From Macrobrachium rosenbergii (Eukaryota; Arthropoda; Malacostraca; Decapoda; Palaemonidae), in contig NC_089741.1 in NCBI RefSeq assembly GCF_040412425.1, forward strand, positions 36,759,527 through 36,823,526: a DNA stretch of 64,000 bases, read 5' to 3'. Made by a program: the position numbers and the translations under genes. The notes beneath the pieces are model-generated. The model was not told the origin of the DNA. It did not search any database and was given only the letters and a program-made list of their open reading frames with translations. How positions within the stretch are numbered: position 1 is the first letter of the stretch; each line of letters opens with the position of its first letter. Shown here piece after piece: positions 36,701 to 47,800 of this stretch.

Positions 36701-38670
36701 CCTGCCTAGTATTTTGAGAATAAGCAGCTAGTTCAGATAAAGAATAGTAAAGAGAATGTTTGCCATTCCAGGACGTTTTATGCAACAAACACTATAAATT
36801 CTCTTTACATTTATGCCATAAGTCAATATTAAGAGTTGGCAAAATAAACTTCACAGATGACATAACTCTTTCCAAGAGCTTGATATGAGAGTCAGTACTT
36901 GAAGACCATACTGGAGAACAGTGCTCCAAACAAGGGAGAAGAAAAGAGTTAAAACACTCAGGTATAATAGCTTCATCACGAAACAATCTAAAACATTTCC
37001 ACAAGGCACCAAATTTTTTAAACAGAAGATGCAATAATATTTATAAGTTTCTCTAAAGTCAAATCCTTATCAAAAGTTACACCTAAACCTGGAAAGAGTC
37101 AATGGTATTTGCTCACACAGAAAATGTAAGATATGAAGCCGCTTAAAAACAAAAACAATGGTCTTGGAAAATGTACAGAGGAAACATATTTGTCCTTTAC
37201 ACTCCAAAATGATGAATGACATAAAGACCCATCTTTGGACCACTGGTGATAGACTAGGGAATTCATATCAGTAAGAAATTAATATGGGCTACTCCTTACA
37301 GTGACACTTTGTGACCTTACCTTCCCTAACCTAATTTAAACTAGGGGGTCAAATCTTATCTCACTGGCATTCACAGTTGGCTATTAGCTTGAGAACTGTG
37401 CAAAAGTACACCTATATTATGTTTAGCCTAATAAATCATGTAAGCTACTAGAAGTTATTTTGATAAAAAAAGTGGGGTCGCTGTTTCTTGGATATATCCG
37501 GAAGGCTACACACTATTTCACCTTTATTTCAATCTAATACTTCTCCATCTCATGTTCCACAGCGTGGCTAGGCTCGCATTAAGATTAGGTAGGCTGATAC
37601 TATTAGTCAAGTGCCCTTTACACTCAATAAAGATATATTCCAGAAATGACCATTGTTTGGTCAAGTCCGTTGGGCTACTAATACTCGAGAATTCACGTGA
37701 AAAATTAACGTTTGATGTTATATATTAATACTTACAGTGATACGCTGTAATATTACCTTCCCTGACCTAACTTGAGCTAAAGGCAGTAACCTGAAGGTAA
37801 GCATATAAATTAAAGAAAAAGTATACCTAGCCTCTATACATTTATGCTTAGCTAATTTGAATAAAATGTGGGTAATACAGAAAAGTAGTTGTGGACACAA
37901 CTGTACTACTCACGATGTCGGATTAGGATTGTTCTGAAAGTTCAAAGATTAGGTTAGGACGCATCCCCACTGAAATGCGTCTCTGATCTCCTTTAAAGCA
38001 AGCCACAACCCGCAGTAATGATGTGAGCTACTCTTCTGTACTTTTACCAGCTGTGTCAGTCTCTTGGACACCTGTAGGCTAGAAGGCTACATACTATTTA
38101 ACCTCTACTTCATTCTAATATGTCTCCTTTTCATATTCCACAGCAAGAATAGCTCATACGTTAAGATATAATAGGCTGGTATATACAACCTTACCAGTGG
38201 ACTAGGCTAGTCCCTCTATCACTATGAACGGGAGTGAATGCAAAGTATTGGGTCAGGGCTACTGTAGGCTTAGTAGTCATTTCTTTTGTCGGCATTTCGA
38301 AGGATATATGACTTAACCTGACTTACCTTTACCTAACCTAACTTCAGATGCTGTGTCCTAACCTGGGAGGGGGGGAGGGGAGTGGGGGCCTTGGCGCCCA
38401 AAGTAATACATGACCCCTTATCCTGCATTTAAAGCATAGAAGGCATATAACAACATACTCCACAATACAAGTTACAATATCCCCATCCTTGCATAAGTAG
38501 CATTACGGCCTGGCCTGGCCTCGGCCAGGCTATCCCATGGCTAACTGAGCTCAAGTTAGCCAAGTTAACCAACTAAACTGAATTTGTAATTTCTACTAAA
38601 ACTATTTCATGGCTTAAGCAATTTACAAACAACCACAGAGAAGCTGTACCTGTGTTTTAAAGTCGTTCAT
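29393..38670 (-). CDS. C2H2 zinc-finger protein with about 14 fingers, six exons (join 38650-38670, 34631-36205, 33242-33457, 32655-32801, 31191-31383, 29393-30798)
   Basis: A probable nuclear DNA-binding transcription regulator. All internal exons have GT/AG borders, the phases match, and the sum is 3558 nt (1185 aa plus TAG). Residues about 8-500 (exon 2) are acidic and Ser/Gln-rich, with a basic NLS-like stretch (KKRKR, then KKLKSK). A C2HC finger and a C2H2 finger follow, the latter split across the exon 2/3 border. Exons 3-5 carry six more fingers, and the last exon carries six plus a roughly 270-residue Ser/Thr/acidic tail likely to act in regulation. The last finger has CxC instead of CxxC. 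An acceptor-like TTAATTTTCAG just upstream of the ATG, with an open frame between, means the true start may be further upstream. Exon 2 contains an apparent compensating frameshift pair near 35675-35740. I cannot name an ortholog. Confidence 0.88.
31191..33457 (-). CDS. Three middle exons of the zinc-finger gene (33242-33457, 32655-32801, 31191-31383)
   Basis: These are finger-coding exons with good splice sites: CTTTCAG/..GAG/GTCAGT, ATTGTAG/..AAG/GTAACA and TTTGTAG/..ACAG/GTATAC. They hold the His half of one finger, then fingers starting CTKC, CTYC, CNRC, CDIC, CEIC and CDKC, mostly standard C2H2. Several junctions fall inside or at the edge of fingers, a sign of an old multi-exon gene rather than a retrocopy. 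All three exons are free of frame errors. Confidence 0.88.
34631..36205 (-). CDS. Large second exon of the zinc-finger gene
   Basis: 1575 nt, exactly 525 codons, phase 0 at both ends. It begins LNGLLATLQTLPDVEQQTAL, an amphipathic helix-like start, and ends in SHK just before GTGCGT. Read literally, TGA codons interrupt it at 35720-35722 and 13 codons later. The 20 codons around them read sensibly in the shifted frame, with one extra T (CTTGG) on one side and one missing G (AGGGGA) on the other. Net length is conserved. I take this as two small sequence errors or alleles, not an intron. Confidence 0.8.
36640..37260 (-). mobile_element. Non-LTR retrotransposon fragment (reverse transcriptase C-terminal part)
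   Basis: A minus-strand reading frame at 36792-37034 contains FRLFRDEAIIPECFNSFLLP and a following CSPVWSSSTDSHIKLLERV. This is the typical end of the RT/thumb region of Jockey/RTE-type LINEs, which I recognise from arthropod genomes. Just upstream, with frameshifts, is an LGVTFDKDLTLEK-like motif from the same region. It is truncated and frame-broken, so non-autonomous, and sits in intron 1 of the zinc-finger gene. Confidence 0.75.
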
Positions 38671-38687
38671 CTCAGAGGAAGCCCGTC
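38650..38687 (-). CDS. First recognised coding exon of the zinc-finger gene (MNDFKTQ)
   Basis: ATG at 38668-38670 gives MNDFKTQ and stops at CAG/GTACAG in phase 0, matching exon 2. A plausible acceptor (CATTAATTTTCAG, exon edge 38687) lies just upstream with an open in-frame stretch (RASSE), so this may be an internal exon with a further 5' exon that I could not find. Confidence 0.6.
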
Positions 38688-39694
38688 CTGAAAATTAATG
38701 ACAGCTATTGTAAACAAAAAAAAAAGTTGCCAATGTTTACAATTCTTCTTCTTCAGCTACGGAACATGACTCCCATCGCCAATGTCTTCCTTAGTCGTTA
38801 CAGTAAAACCCCGATTTAGACGAGTTTTCCTTTTTAATTACTCATGGTGTTACCTCTAAAATGTCAGTATAACCTTATATTCATGTGAAGATACTGTCAT
38901 TTCTCGCATACATTTTAAAAGACACTTTTTGACAAAGTATAATAATATCGACATCAATTTAGAAGAGTTTTCCTTTTTAATAACTTTTAATGTTACTTCT
39001 AAAATGTAATTTTGTCTCAGTATAATCTCACATTCATGTGAAGATATCTACATTCTTGAATACATTATAAAATATTCTCTTTGACAAAGTATAATGATAT
39101 TATTAACAGAGGCTGAGTCTAACATTAACGTCTCTTTATGTAATAATCTTGTTCCCCAAGCGTTGTCCATATTAAGCCTCATATTTGTAGTATTTAATTG
39201 AAAGTGGATGGCACAGTGAATTCTAAAACTTATGTAATATAAGTTATATATTAAGGTACGTGAAGTCCCATCTAAAAATTTTAAAAATAAATGAGATTAA
39301 AGTCTTGTATATATATGTGAACGCATGTGTTGAAATGCTTGTACCGCCATTTATGTACGTAATTATCATATGGAAGTTTGTATCTTAAACGATATAAACT
39401 TACTTATTGGAGCCAAAAAGAGATAAAACTAAAGCCCCTTTCTCCGTGCAATGAAGCAAAAAGTATATCAATGAATTTTTTGTAAGAACAATGGTCAACA
39501 GGTACAGGTTTGACGTCGCCCAGCCCAGTCCCAATCTCTCTAAGCAATGGCCATTATATAAGTATGCAAAACGAAAGTACTAGGCTAAGCTTCAAAGGTC
39601 AGGACTTACAATCTTGACTCTCCCTAATATGGCTGTTGTCCTTGAGGTATGGATACGTTACGTTTATAATAAACTTCGCATTGTATTTAATTAA

Positions 39695-40244
39695 GGTTGC
39701 CAGACGTCCCGTTCTTCCGGGACATGTCCCTAATTTGATAATTTTGTCCCGTCACGCGCTGACACTTCTGAAACACCCTCATTGTCCCGATTTTAGTTCA
39801 TCATAATAAAAATATGTTTTTACTACCTTATAACGGTTCTTAGTTGAAACTTTGTATATAATTATTGTTTATACTCTCTTTTCTCAGATTCTCTTGATGA
39901 TGAAAATAGAATTTAAATAACCATACGATAAGAAATATAATTAAAGATTTAAGTTGAATTTTTCGTACATATAAATTTCTTATTTTTATTTATACTCATA
40001 TGCTCCAAATGAAAAGAAAGTTTAGTTTCTTTATTGTTTGTACTGATTATTAATTTTTAAATTATTCTCCTTTTGTTTTCTTTATACCCCATTAAAATTC
40101 TTGTTTTATGTTTTTCACTTAGGTGATAATTGTCTCTACGTTTTTATAATGTATATTGGTCTGGGTGTGTATATAGGTATAAATTTATATATATGGTGAG
40201 AAATTTTAAGTGTCCCGGATCTCTAATCTTGTAATCTGGCAACC
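39695..40244. mobile_element. MITE-like element with GGTTGCCAGA termini
   Basis: It starts GGTTGCCAGACGTCCCG..CCGGGACA and ends TGTCCCGG..TCTGGCAACC, so a 10-bp terminal and an 8-bp subterminal inverted repeat are shared. It is 550 bp, AT-rich inside, with no ORF. AT-rich flanks (TTAATTAA / TAATTT) make the target-site duplication ambiguous. It lies inside the loop of the larger inverted repeat. Confidence 0.6.
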
Positions 40245-40255
40245 TAATTTTATAC

Positions 40256-40256
<1 letters not shown>

Positions 40257-40318
<62 letters not shown>
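40257..40318. repeat. (TA)n microsatellite
   Basis: About 30 TA units, next to the MITE-like element. Confidence 0.97.
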
Positions 40319-40321
<3 letters not shown>

Positions 40322-40684
40322 ATATGAAGTGTATCCATATCCCAAAAATAACATTAATATAAGGGAGGGTCAAGATTGCAAGCCCCTGCTACCCAAAAGC
40401 CCGGATATGTTACTTTCATTTTGCTTAATTATGTTGGGGACATTGCTGAGAGAGATTGGGCCTGGACTGGGCGATGTCAAACCTGTGCCTGTTGACCATT
40501 GTTCTTACAAAAATGCATTGAAATACTTTTGGCTTCATTCAAGTTACGGTGTCATAAACGCCGTTAAAGCCCTGGTAACAGCGAAACACTGATTTACGGT
40601 GGAAATCAACTGGAACGGATCCCCTCTCATAAGTCAAGGACTTATTGTGTGTGTGTATATGGATGTATGTATATATATTTATTA

Positions 40685-40685
<1 letters not shown>

Positions 40686-40747
<62 letters not shown>
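40686..40747. repeat. (TA)n microsatellite
   Basis: About 29 TA units; the Tyr/Ile-rich ORFs over it are spurious. Confidence 0.97.
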
Positions 40748-40750
<3 letters not shown>

Positions 40751-41450
40751 ATATAAAGACCTTGCTTATACTTTGATAAAAATAAAAAAATATATTGCTT
40801 CTCATGTTTATTGGTAGGAAATAATATTCATTCTTCTTTCAGGGTATTTCAGTATCTTAGATCTTCTTCCAGACTAGTGAATTCAGTAAAATCTTTCTTC
40901 AAGGCATTTGAGCAGCACAAGATCTTCCAGGATACTGTTCTTCTTTCAGAGCATTAGAGCAATGTACAATCTTCAGCAGCATTATAACAATGAAACTTAG
41001 CATTCTTCAAAGGCATTAGAAGAAATGTAATATCTCTTCTCAGGATATTAGAACACCAAGATCTTTTAACACATCAAAACAATGTAAGACCTTCCAAGGC
41101 ATCAGAACATTGTACAATTGCTTCTAGGGCACTGGGACGATGTATATGATAAGGATCTCCATATCATTATATTCCTGTATTTTCATAGTACTATCTGAAG
41201 CATGCATTGTGTGGCACACTGTGAGCAATCATAAAGTTTAATGTGGTGTGCCTGTACTCTTCTTTTTATCATCACCTTCTTGTCTGTTCCATTTAGTCTC
41301 TTCCTTTCAACCACATGAACTTCAACAATGTCTTGCTCAAATATTCATAGCCCCATTTTAGATATTACATCTGGCTAGTCTTTGTAGAATCTAGAAATAT
41401 AAACAATTCATCTGGTTACTTAACTTCAATATAATTATAAGACTATGGTA

Positions 41451-41874
41451 CTATTGTACACGGTAGTATTTCTGTTGCTGCGTGCTGTAATCCGGCGTGT
41501 ACTTCCAGAACAGGATGCCCATGTATGACCAATTGTCTTTAGGTCCACATTTCATATTCTCCGTCACCACTGTCTTCAACGCTGTACAACACAATGAGCC
41601 TCTGAAATTCCTCCACTCATGTCTTTCCTGTGCTTTCACTTCCACAAATCCCCATTTATCTCGGACCTTTCTCATAATCACACCCAAGTAGGTCTTCGTC
41701 TTCCAACCCTTCTGGCACCCATAGGAGCAAGGTGGATACTGTATCTATTGTTTTTATCATCATACATATTATTATTACATGTATAACCAGACCAAGGGGG
41801 CTTAAGTAGTTACAGAACTCAACTCTCATGGGCCTGCCATAAGTGTTTAATGTTCTCAGAAATCCAGGAATCAA
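41451..41874 (-). mobile_element. Probable LINE 3'-end relic (C-terminal GxxK..W....A.DR.xWR-type motif)
   Basis: In the minus-strand frame 41451-41687, VIMRKVRDKWGFVEVKAQER followed by HEWRNF has the spacing of the conserved end of many non-LTR retrotransposon polyproteins (GRP..TW...V..D...WG....A.DR..WR). The upstream GRP part is in the overlapping frame (41656-41874), so at least one frameshift is present. An ordinary unknown ORF is the alternative. Confidence 0.45.
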
Positions 41875-42463
41875 TAAGAAACAAAGTAAAAAATCTGTTT
41901 AATGTATTAAATTCAATATACAAAAAATATGCCAATCACCATTGTAATGGAAATTATAAGCCTTGTCAACTAATAGGTAACACATTTAAATAGGGCAATC
42001 GAGTAATTAGTCAAATTCACTATTCCATCTTAACAAAAATAATTTGCGACAAACATCAACAGTTACTCTCCTACAAGCCCTAACCTCATCATACTGGATA
42101 ATTTTAGTTTGCAGGTCATATTTACAATGGAGTATTCCTCAATTTCTCAGGCACTAATTTACAAGAATATATACATTATATACAGATTCCTAATATTAAG
42201 GCCTCCAGAGAAACAATCAGTGAATAACTAAAAGAATTTTCCATGTACAGTCTGAATAGAACATTTAAATACAGGAAAGAATGGACTGAAAAGAAATTCT
42301 GAAGAACTTTTTTCTTACAGTACCACCCTGTAAATAGGAAAAACAAATATAAGCTAACTTTTCAAGACTAGACTATAACAAGGTAGAAAACTGCAAGAAT
42401 CAAATTTCACTACTGGAAACACCAAATGAAGAGTATGGAAAGCACAGTCATTACCATGCAGTT

Positions 42464-42482
42464 AAAAAAAAAAAAAAAAAAA
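42464..42482. repeat. Poly(A) tract
   Basis: Nineteen As, read directly. No element boundary could be attached to it. Confidence 0.8.
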
Positions 42483-44410
42483 GGCTCAAATATTCTAATC
42501 ACAATTCAGATGGAAACAGAAAAGAACTTTGTAAGGCACAGAGTGGCTGCACAAATGGGACAGCAGAATGCAGTATAAAAACTAATATGATTGAAAAAGA
42601 CTAAAGATATCAACTGACTTTGATGGTAATTACATTAAAACTACATCACTACAAACTTGGCAGTGACGGCTATTCAATGAAGTATACTGCACAGTTTCCA
42701 TCGATAATGCCCTTTACTTATACTTTTTTAGGAATGCAATTTCTGCTATAACACTAATTTTGATATAAAGATGCTGCCACTGAAGTTTCCTTGCAAAGTA
42801 CTATGTCAATCACAGCACTAAAATATGATCAATAAGCCTTCAATATGTATCACATTTTTTTATGAATAAGATCTGCTTCGAATGCTATTTAAAACATTAC
42901 ATCAAATTCTATAATAATACACAATTTCAACCTTTGGCAACAATATGACAATACAAAATCTTCTGAAGTAGTTTTCATAATTTTAAATACAAGAGGCGTA
43001 TGAAACGCTTCCCCAACATAAAAGGAACAGTTGGGGTTGCCAACGCTACTACATTTAGACCAATTCTTTATAAAGTATCAAAATGGAATTTTCACAGAAA
43101 AGCAGTTTTATACGTACTTCTAATCAATAGACTATTGCAAAGGAAAAACAATTCTATCTTTTTTTTTTTACAGCCTATAATGCCTATAAATCTAATAACC
43201 CTATTTTCTTGACATGGCAAAACTGACTTTACATTATATACAGAATATTACATATACTCATAAAAGTGATATCTTGCAAATTCAGCATGAAAAGCAGTTA
43301 CCCTCAAGCAAATAAATACAAGACAAGACACCACTGAACTTTAAAAAAGTCAGATCTATAAAATGGTTACCTTAGATTACATAGATATTCAGTAGAAAAT
43401 ATCTACATGTATTCAATTTCACATACGAACCACAACATTAAGCTGTAGCTCAAGAGGAGTTCTCTATATTCCATCCTATTACAATGCAAAAATTAACACA
43501 AACAATTTCTACACACTATACAGTGCCTTACTTGTATATGCATGAATAATCATGGTGAACTTGAAATTCACAAGCAACCCTCAAACATAATTTACTTTTC
43601 CTGTCAGCATAATATGTAGATAAGTTAATATTAAAAAACAAAATAAATCTTGTGCACAAATTCCAGGAAAACTTCCCATGAAATAAACTTGAGGCAAAGT
43701 TCATTCCTCAACCAATGAAGAATAAAAGGTTGAGGCGGTAATTTTCCACATGAAAAGAAGCAAAATCATTAGGAATTACTGTTCTTAGTAGTGTGACTGT
43801 TATACAGAAGAACCATGAACGCTACCGTCACTGACTGATACTGTAGCACGAGTTCTCTGACAAATACTGACAGAATTCAGTTTAAGAGTTGACTTTTGGT
43901 GTTTTGCATCATCACAATCACAAAAAAAAAAGACAGTCCAGATTTCTTTGGTGAAAGGTTATAAAAACCACTGCAAATAACTATCTGCTTAAATGCTGTG
44001 ATTACTTACCTCACAGTAAACAGTACATTATTTAAAATAAGGCTGAGATTAAAGCTTTTGTAGCCATAAATTAGTGATCAGAATCACACTACTGCAACCT
44101 CACAGTACTTTCCATCTCAGCTAGGATGAGTAGCAAACCATCACAAGACATGATTCCAAGCCAAATAAACAAAAGCACAACTAAAATTTCTTAGATATCT
44201 TTTCTATCTATATCCTTCGACTAACAAACAAACCTACTAGAGTACATCACAAAAATGGCTCATTTTCCTCTTACAAATATAAACTTTAATAAACTTCAAG
44301 ATATGTTTTGATATCTTCAATACATAAACTGGAATGCAAATTCTGTCCCATAACAGTAACTGCTTCAAAATTGTAAGTTTTTGTTCCTTTATGCCAAGGC
44401 AAACTATACT

Positions 44411-44510
44411 TGATTGCAAATAAATTAGAAACCAATCTACCTTAGATGCAAATAAATTAGAAACCAATCTACCTTAGATGCAAATAAATTAGAAACCAAT
44501 CTACCTTAGA
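44411..44510. repeat. 33-bp unit, three tandem copies, in Frl 3' UTR
   Basis: GCAAATAAATTAGAAACCAA TCTACCTTAGAT occurs three times head to tail with almost no differences, 156-255 nt downstream of the Frl stop. Confidence 0.93.
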
Positions 44511-44665
44511 AAGTAGAAAACCTCGAGTGTTTTTTTTTCACTAGCTTATGGGTTCTTCTACATTTGAGTAGCATGCAACTGTTGCTGCAACAAAAAGTTT
44601 TCATTGGTTTCACTGGTCAACATTCATATTTTCCATTTTCTTTTGTGTGGGACATGCAAAATCTC

Positions 44666-44875
44666 TTAGAATTCCATGTCATCAAGAGTGCGTGAGAGTC
44701 TAACATTTTCATTTCTTTTCCTTTGACTTCTTCTGACTGCATCTGCTCTGCGATAAGGCTCGTTCTTTAGACCGATGAGAATGTCTTCCAATGCACCATG
44801 GTAAACATCTTCTTGGGAAAGAAGACGCTTATCTGCAACAACTCCTCGGGCTTTCATCTCGCTCATTATGGCCTC
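44666..44875 (-). CDS. Frl: Frl terminal exon with DAD autoregulatory motif
   Basis: Seventy codons including TAA at 44666-44668, starting after CCCTTTTTAG with [31 protein letters not shown] followed by [11 protein letters not shown] is the DAD-like helix plus basic tail that binds the FH3/DID domain in cis. It is nearly identical in layout to insect Frl. No frame errors. The preceding intron is 5.95 kb. Confidence 0.95.
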   Translation of the reverse strand, partial: EAIMSEMKARGVVADKRLLSQEDVYHGALEDILIGLKNEPYRRADAVRRSQRKRNENVRLSRTLDDMEF

Positions 44876-47800
44876 CTAAAAAGGGTAGCAAAATAAAACA
44901 TCTCATTTCAACCATTTTCAAAATAAATACAAGCTTCAAAGTTCTTAAAACAAGTACATAAATTAACCAGCATTACAAAAAAATTTTGGACTTTAGGAAA
45001 ACACAAACTATATTAAATAAAACAACTGAAATACTGAAGGCATACTAAAAAAAAACAAGGTCTAACCATTATGTTATTAGTGACTAAAATTTTATGACTG
45101 CAATATGCATAATTACCAAAAGAAATACTTCAATATAATTTTCATTTGAAAGTGAATATTTTGATTTTGCACAGAAATATGAAGATCTGGTAAATATCAA
45201 GGCACATGGGAACAGCTTAATGCTACCATATATTTATGGTTTTATGTTTTTAAATGTTTATGTGTGAAGGTAAAAATTAATTCACACTCTCACATACCTA
45301 AAGTAGCACTTCATTTTGAATAAATCAAATATCAGTTTTCATAATGGTGGCAGTTCAAGCATCCAAAATAACTGTAACTTTTAAAGTTTAAACTTAGAAG
45401 TAAAGTGATACTGTATTTTTGAATAGAGACCACTAACTACTTCAACCATCTTTTATTACAATACAGCTTAAACAAAAGGTGAAAGTGTATTCCTACCCCA
45501 CAAAAACTACAAAACATTTTGGATCAAAAGTACAACTCAATTCTAGAGTAAAAGGTAAAATAAAGTTTTACTTAAACAAAACAACCGACCGAGATATGAA
45601 AAAGCTAAGAGTTACCAATTTAACTGATCATACTGATCATACGCTAAAGTTAGTAATATTGTCAAAATTTCATTTATAAACAGCATCAGTCCTATTACGT
45701 GCTACTGTACTGCATTCTTGAATACTGTACTTGGCACTGGATACATTTACTCAATGCTACCTCCCAAGAAAAAAGGTAAACCTGTTAGAATAAAATGTTT
45801 GAGGGTATAGGTATTTCACAGAAGTATAGATCACTGCTGATAAATCAATTGTATATAGATATAATAAAATACCTGCTGTTCGGAATAAAAAGGAAGGTCT
45901 TTGGACAACAGGGGAGACTCAGAGGGCTGATAAATGAGGATGCAAAGTGCAGGAGAGTCATTAAGGAGGAGATAAAAGGGACCATTCAGAGAGATGCATG
46001 CTTTTTGGACAATAATGCAAAGGTGGCACCAACTGGAATCTGAAGCTAAGAGAAGAACAGTTTTAAAGGGGTGAAGAAAATGGCATGGCATAATTTATTG
46101 ACACAGGAAACATTTCAGGCCTCAACACTGATCACAAAGCACAGAAACTATGAAGCACATACCATCAACTTTAAATGACAAGTTATTTAAAGACAAGTTG
46201 AGTAAACATTATAATCCTCCACATACTATACAAGAAAAACTTGTCAACACATTCACAAGGTGCTAATATTGACAACTGTCTTGCAAACTTTAACCAGTTA
46301 CATAAAGGCGCGAGAATTTTTCATGCATAAGAAGAAATGTGGATCAGTTGTAAACTACAAAGAAAAAGCTTGAAATAAATATACAAAGTTACACACCTAA
46401 AGATACAGGTGACATTAAGTAAGATGAGACAAGGAGACAGAATTCGTGCTAATAAGGTAAATGTTTTATGATTCACAAAAAGTAGATAAAGTTATAAAGA
46501 ACACAGGAATTAAAGGTAAAAAGGAGCACTGACTATGCAGATGATATCATATATATAGGAATACATATTTTTTATTCAAAGAAAAAAGTTTATTTCCATT
46601 CAGAAAAGCAATGAAGAATGTTTCATGTTACACACTAATATCTCTCAGCAGTGATCTATAAAAAACTTACAAGAATGCCCTGTATAAAAAATTCCACATT
46701 TGCTATTGTAGTTTTATAAGAAAATGTTGAAATGTTGAAAGTATATACATAAAATCCTTCTTGTATTAAGTCACAAAACAAACACTGAACTATAATTTTT
46801 TTAGGATATTCTTTGCTTAATAACATAGAAGTATTCAGAATAATATAATAGTGACCGTCTTGAAACAGTTTTTCAATGTAATTTTCACAAAAACACTTTT
46901 TCCACTTTTCAATTATTAACTACTGCTCTTAAGACTGATTTTATGAAGCCAAACTGCAACTGGTAATTTCGGACTGGCTGCTTGGTCCCATTTTTTTTTA
47001 TGTTAAGAGATCATTTTTCCCCTAAAACAATATCCTCACATTCTCTCACAATCATTAGGAAAACAGAAAACATAAAATGGCATGAACTCATTGAGAGAAT
47101 ATACTTCTTCAGTTAAATAATGAACCAATAATTACTAGAAAAAAAGGTAAAAACACAAGAAGGATTCAGTCTAAGATAATCTAGTATTCATTTAAAATGC
47201 ATGGAGTGTAATGACCAAAGTTTTTCTGTGAAAACGACACCAGTGTATTTTCCTTGCCCTGTAAAAGGTAATCCCTACTACAATGAACAGTAGGTACCAG
47301 TATTATGAGTTTGATTCATGCTGTCAACAGTAATAAATGTTGTACCACAAGACTTCCAGTCATGCTCTTTCTTTGTAACAAATACTTTCCAACTTGACAG
47401 CTCTGCAATATGCTGTAACACTACCAGGAGTCTGTGTCCCTTTGGCGGCATAATTCAAGCTTTTCAAAAATAGTCTCTTCATCTAATGTAAAAAAAAAAA
47501 AACTGACAACAAAGCTTGTGTTCTTGACTATCTGCAATTCCTTTCACCAAATGCAAAGCAAACTTTAATGAGTGAAAATCACTAAAACTGTCATTAGATA
47601 CTTCCCTGACGAAAAAGGATTTCAACTGTTTTTAAAGTAGTTTTCAATATCCCGAATTAATGTAATAAATCAGTGTTAAAAATATTAAAAATATTTCAAC
47701 AAGAAAATCTTATGGATAGTGTAATGTGAGAAACAAACAGCATGCAATTACAAACCAAATAAGCCAGTCTATTACAATATCAGGTATCAAACCTTCCAAG

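Larger units (their letters stand above)
39449..40540. mobile_element. Long inverted repeat, arms about 185 bp (39449-39630 and 40356-40540)
   Basis: The left arm reads TGTAAGAACAATGGTCAACAGG...CAGGTTTGAC.TCGCCCAG..C and ends CAATCTTGACTCTCCCTAATAT. The right arm is its reverse complement with roughly 15-20% differences, judged by eye. The roughly 725-bp loop contains another TIR element and a TA microsatellite. This looks like a fold-back or non-autonomous DNA transposon with long inverted termini. No transposase frame is present. Target-site duplications were not identified. Confidence 0.75.
41880..44665 (-). other. Downstream region and probable 3' UTR of Frl
   Basis: Immediately follows the Frl stop codon on the minus strand. 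No intron-like structure and no coding exon on either strand. A triplicated 33-bp unit lies at 44411-44510. The poly(A) site was not resolved. Confidence 0.5.

Noticed and set aside
45831..46091. Overlapping 82- and 86-codon ORFs in the last Frl intron
   Set aside because: No splice support and no recognisable motif. They could be part of an old repeat, but I could not show it.
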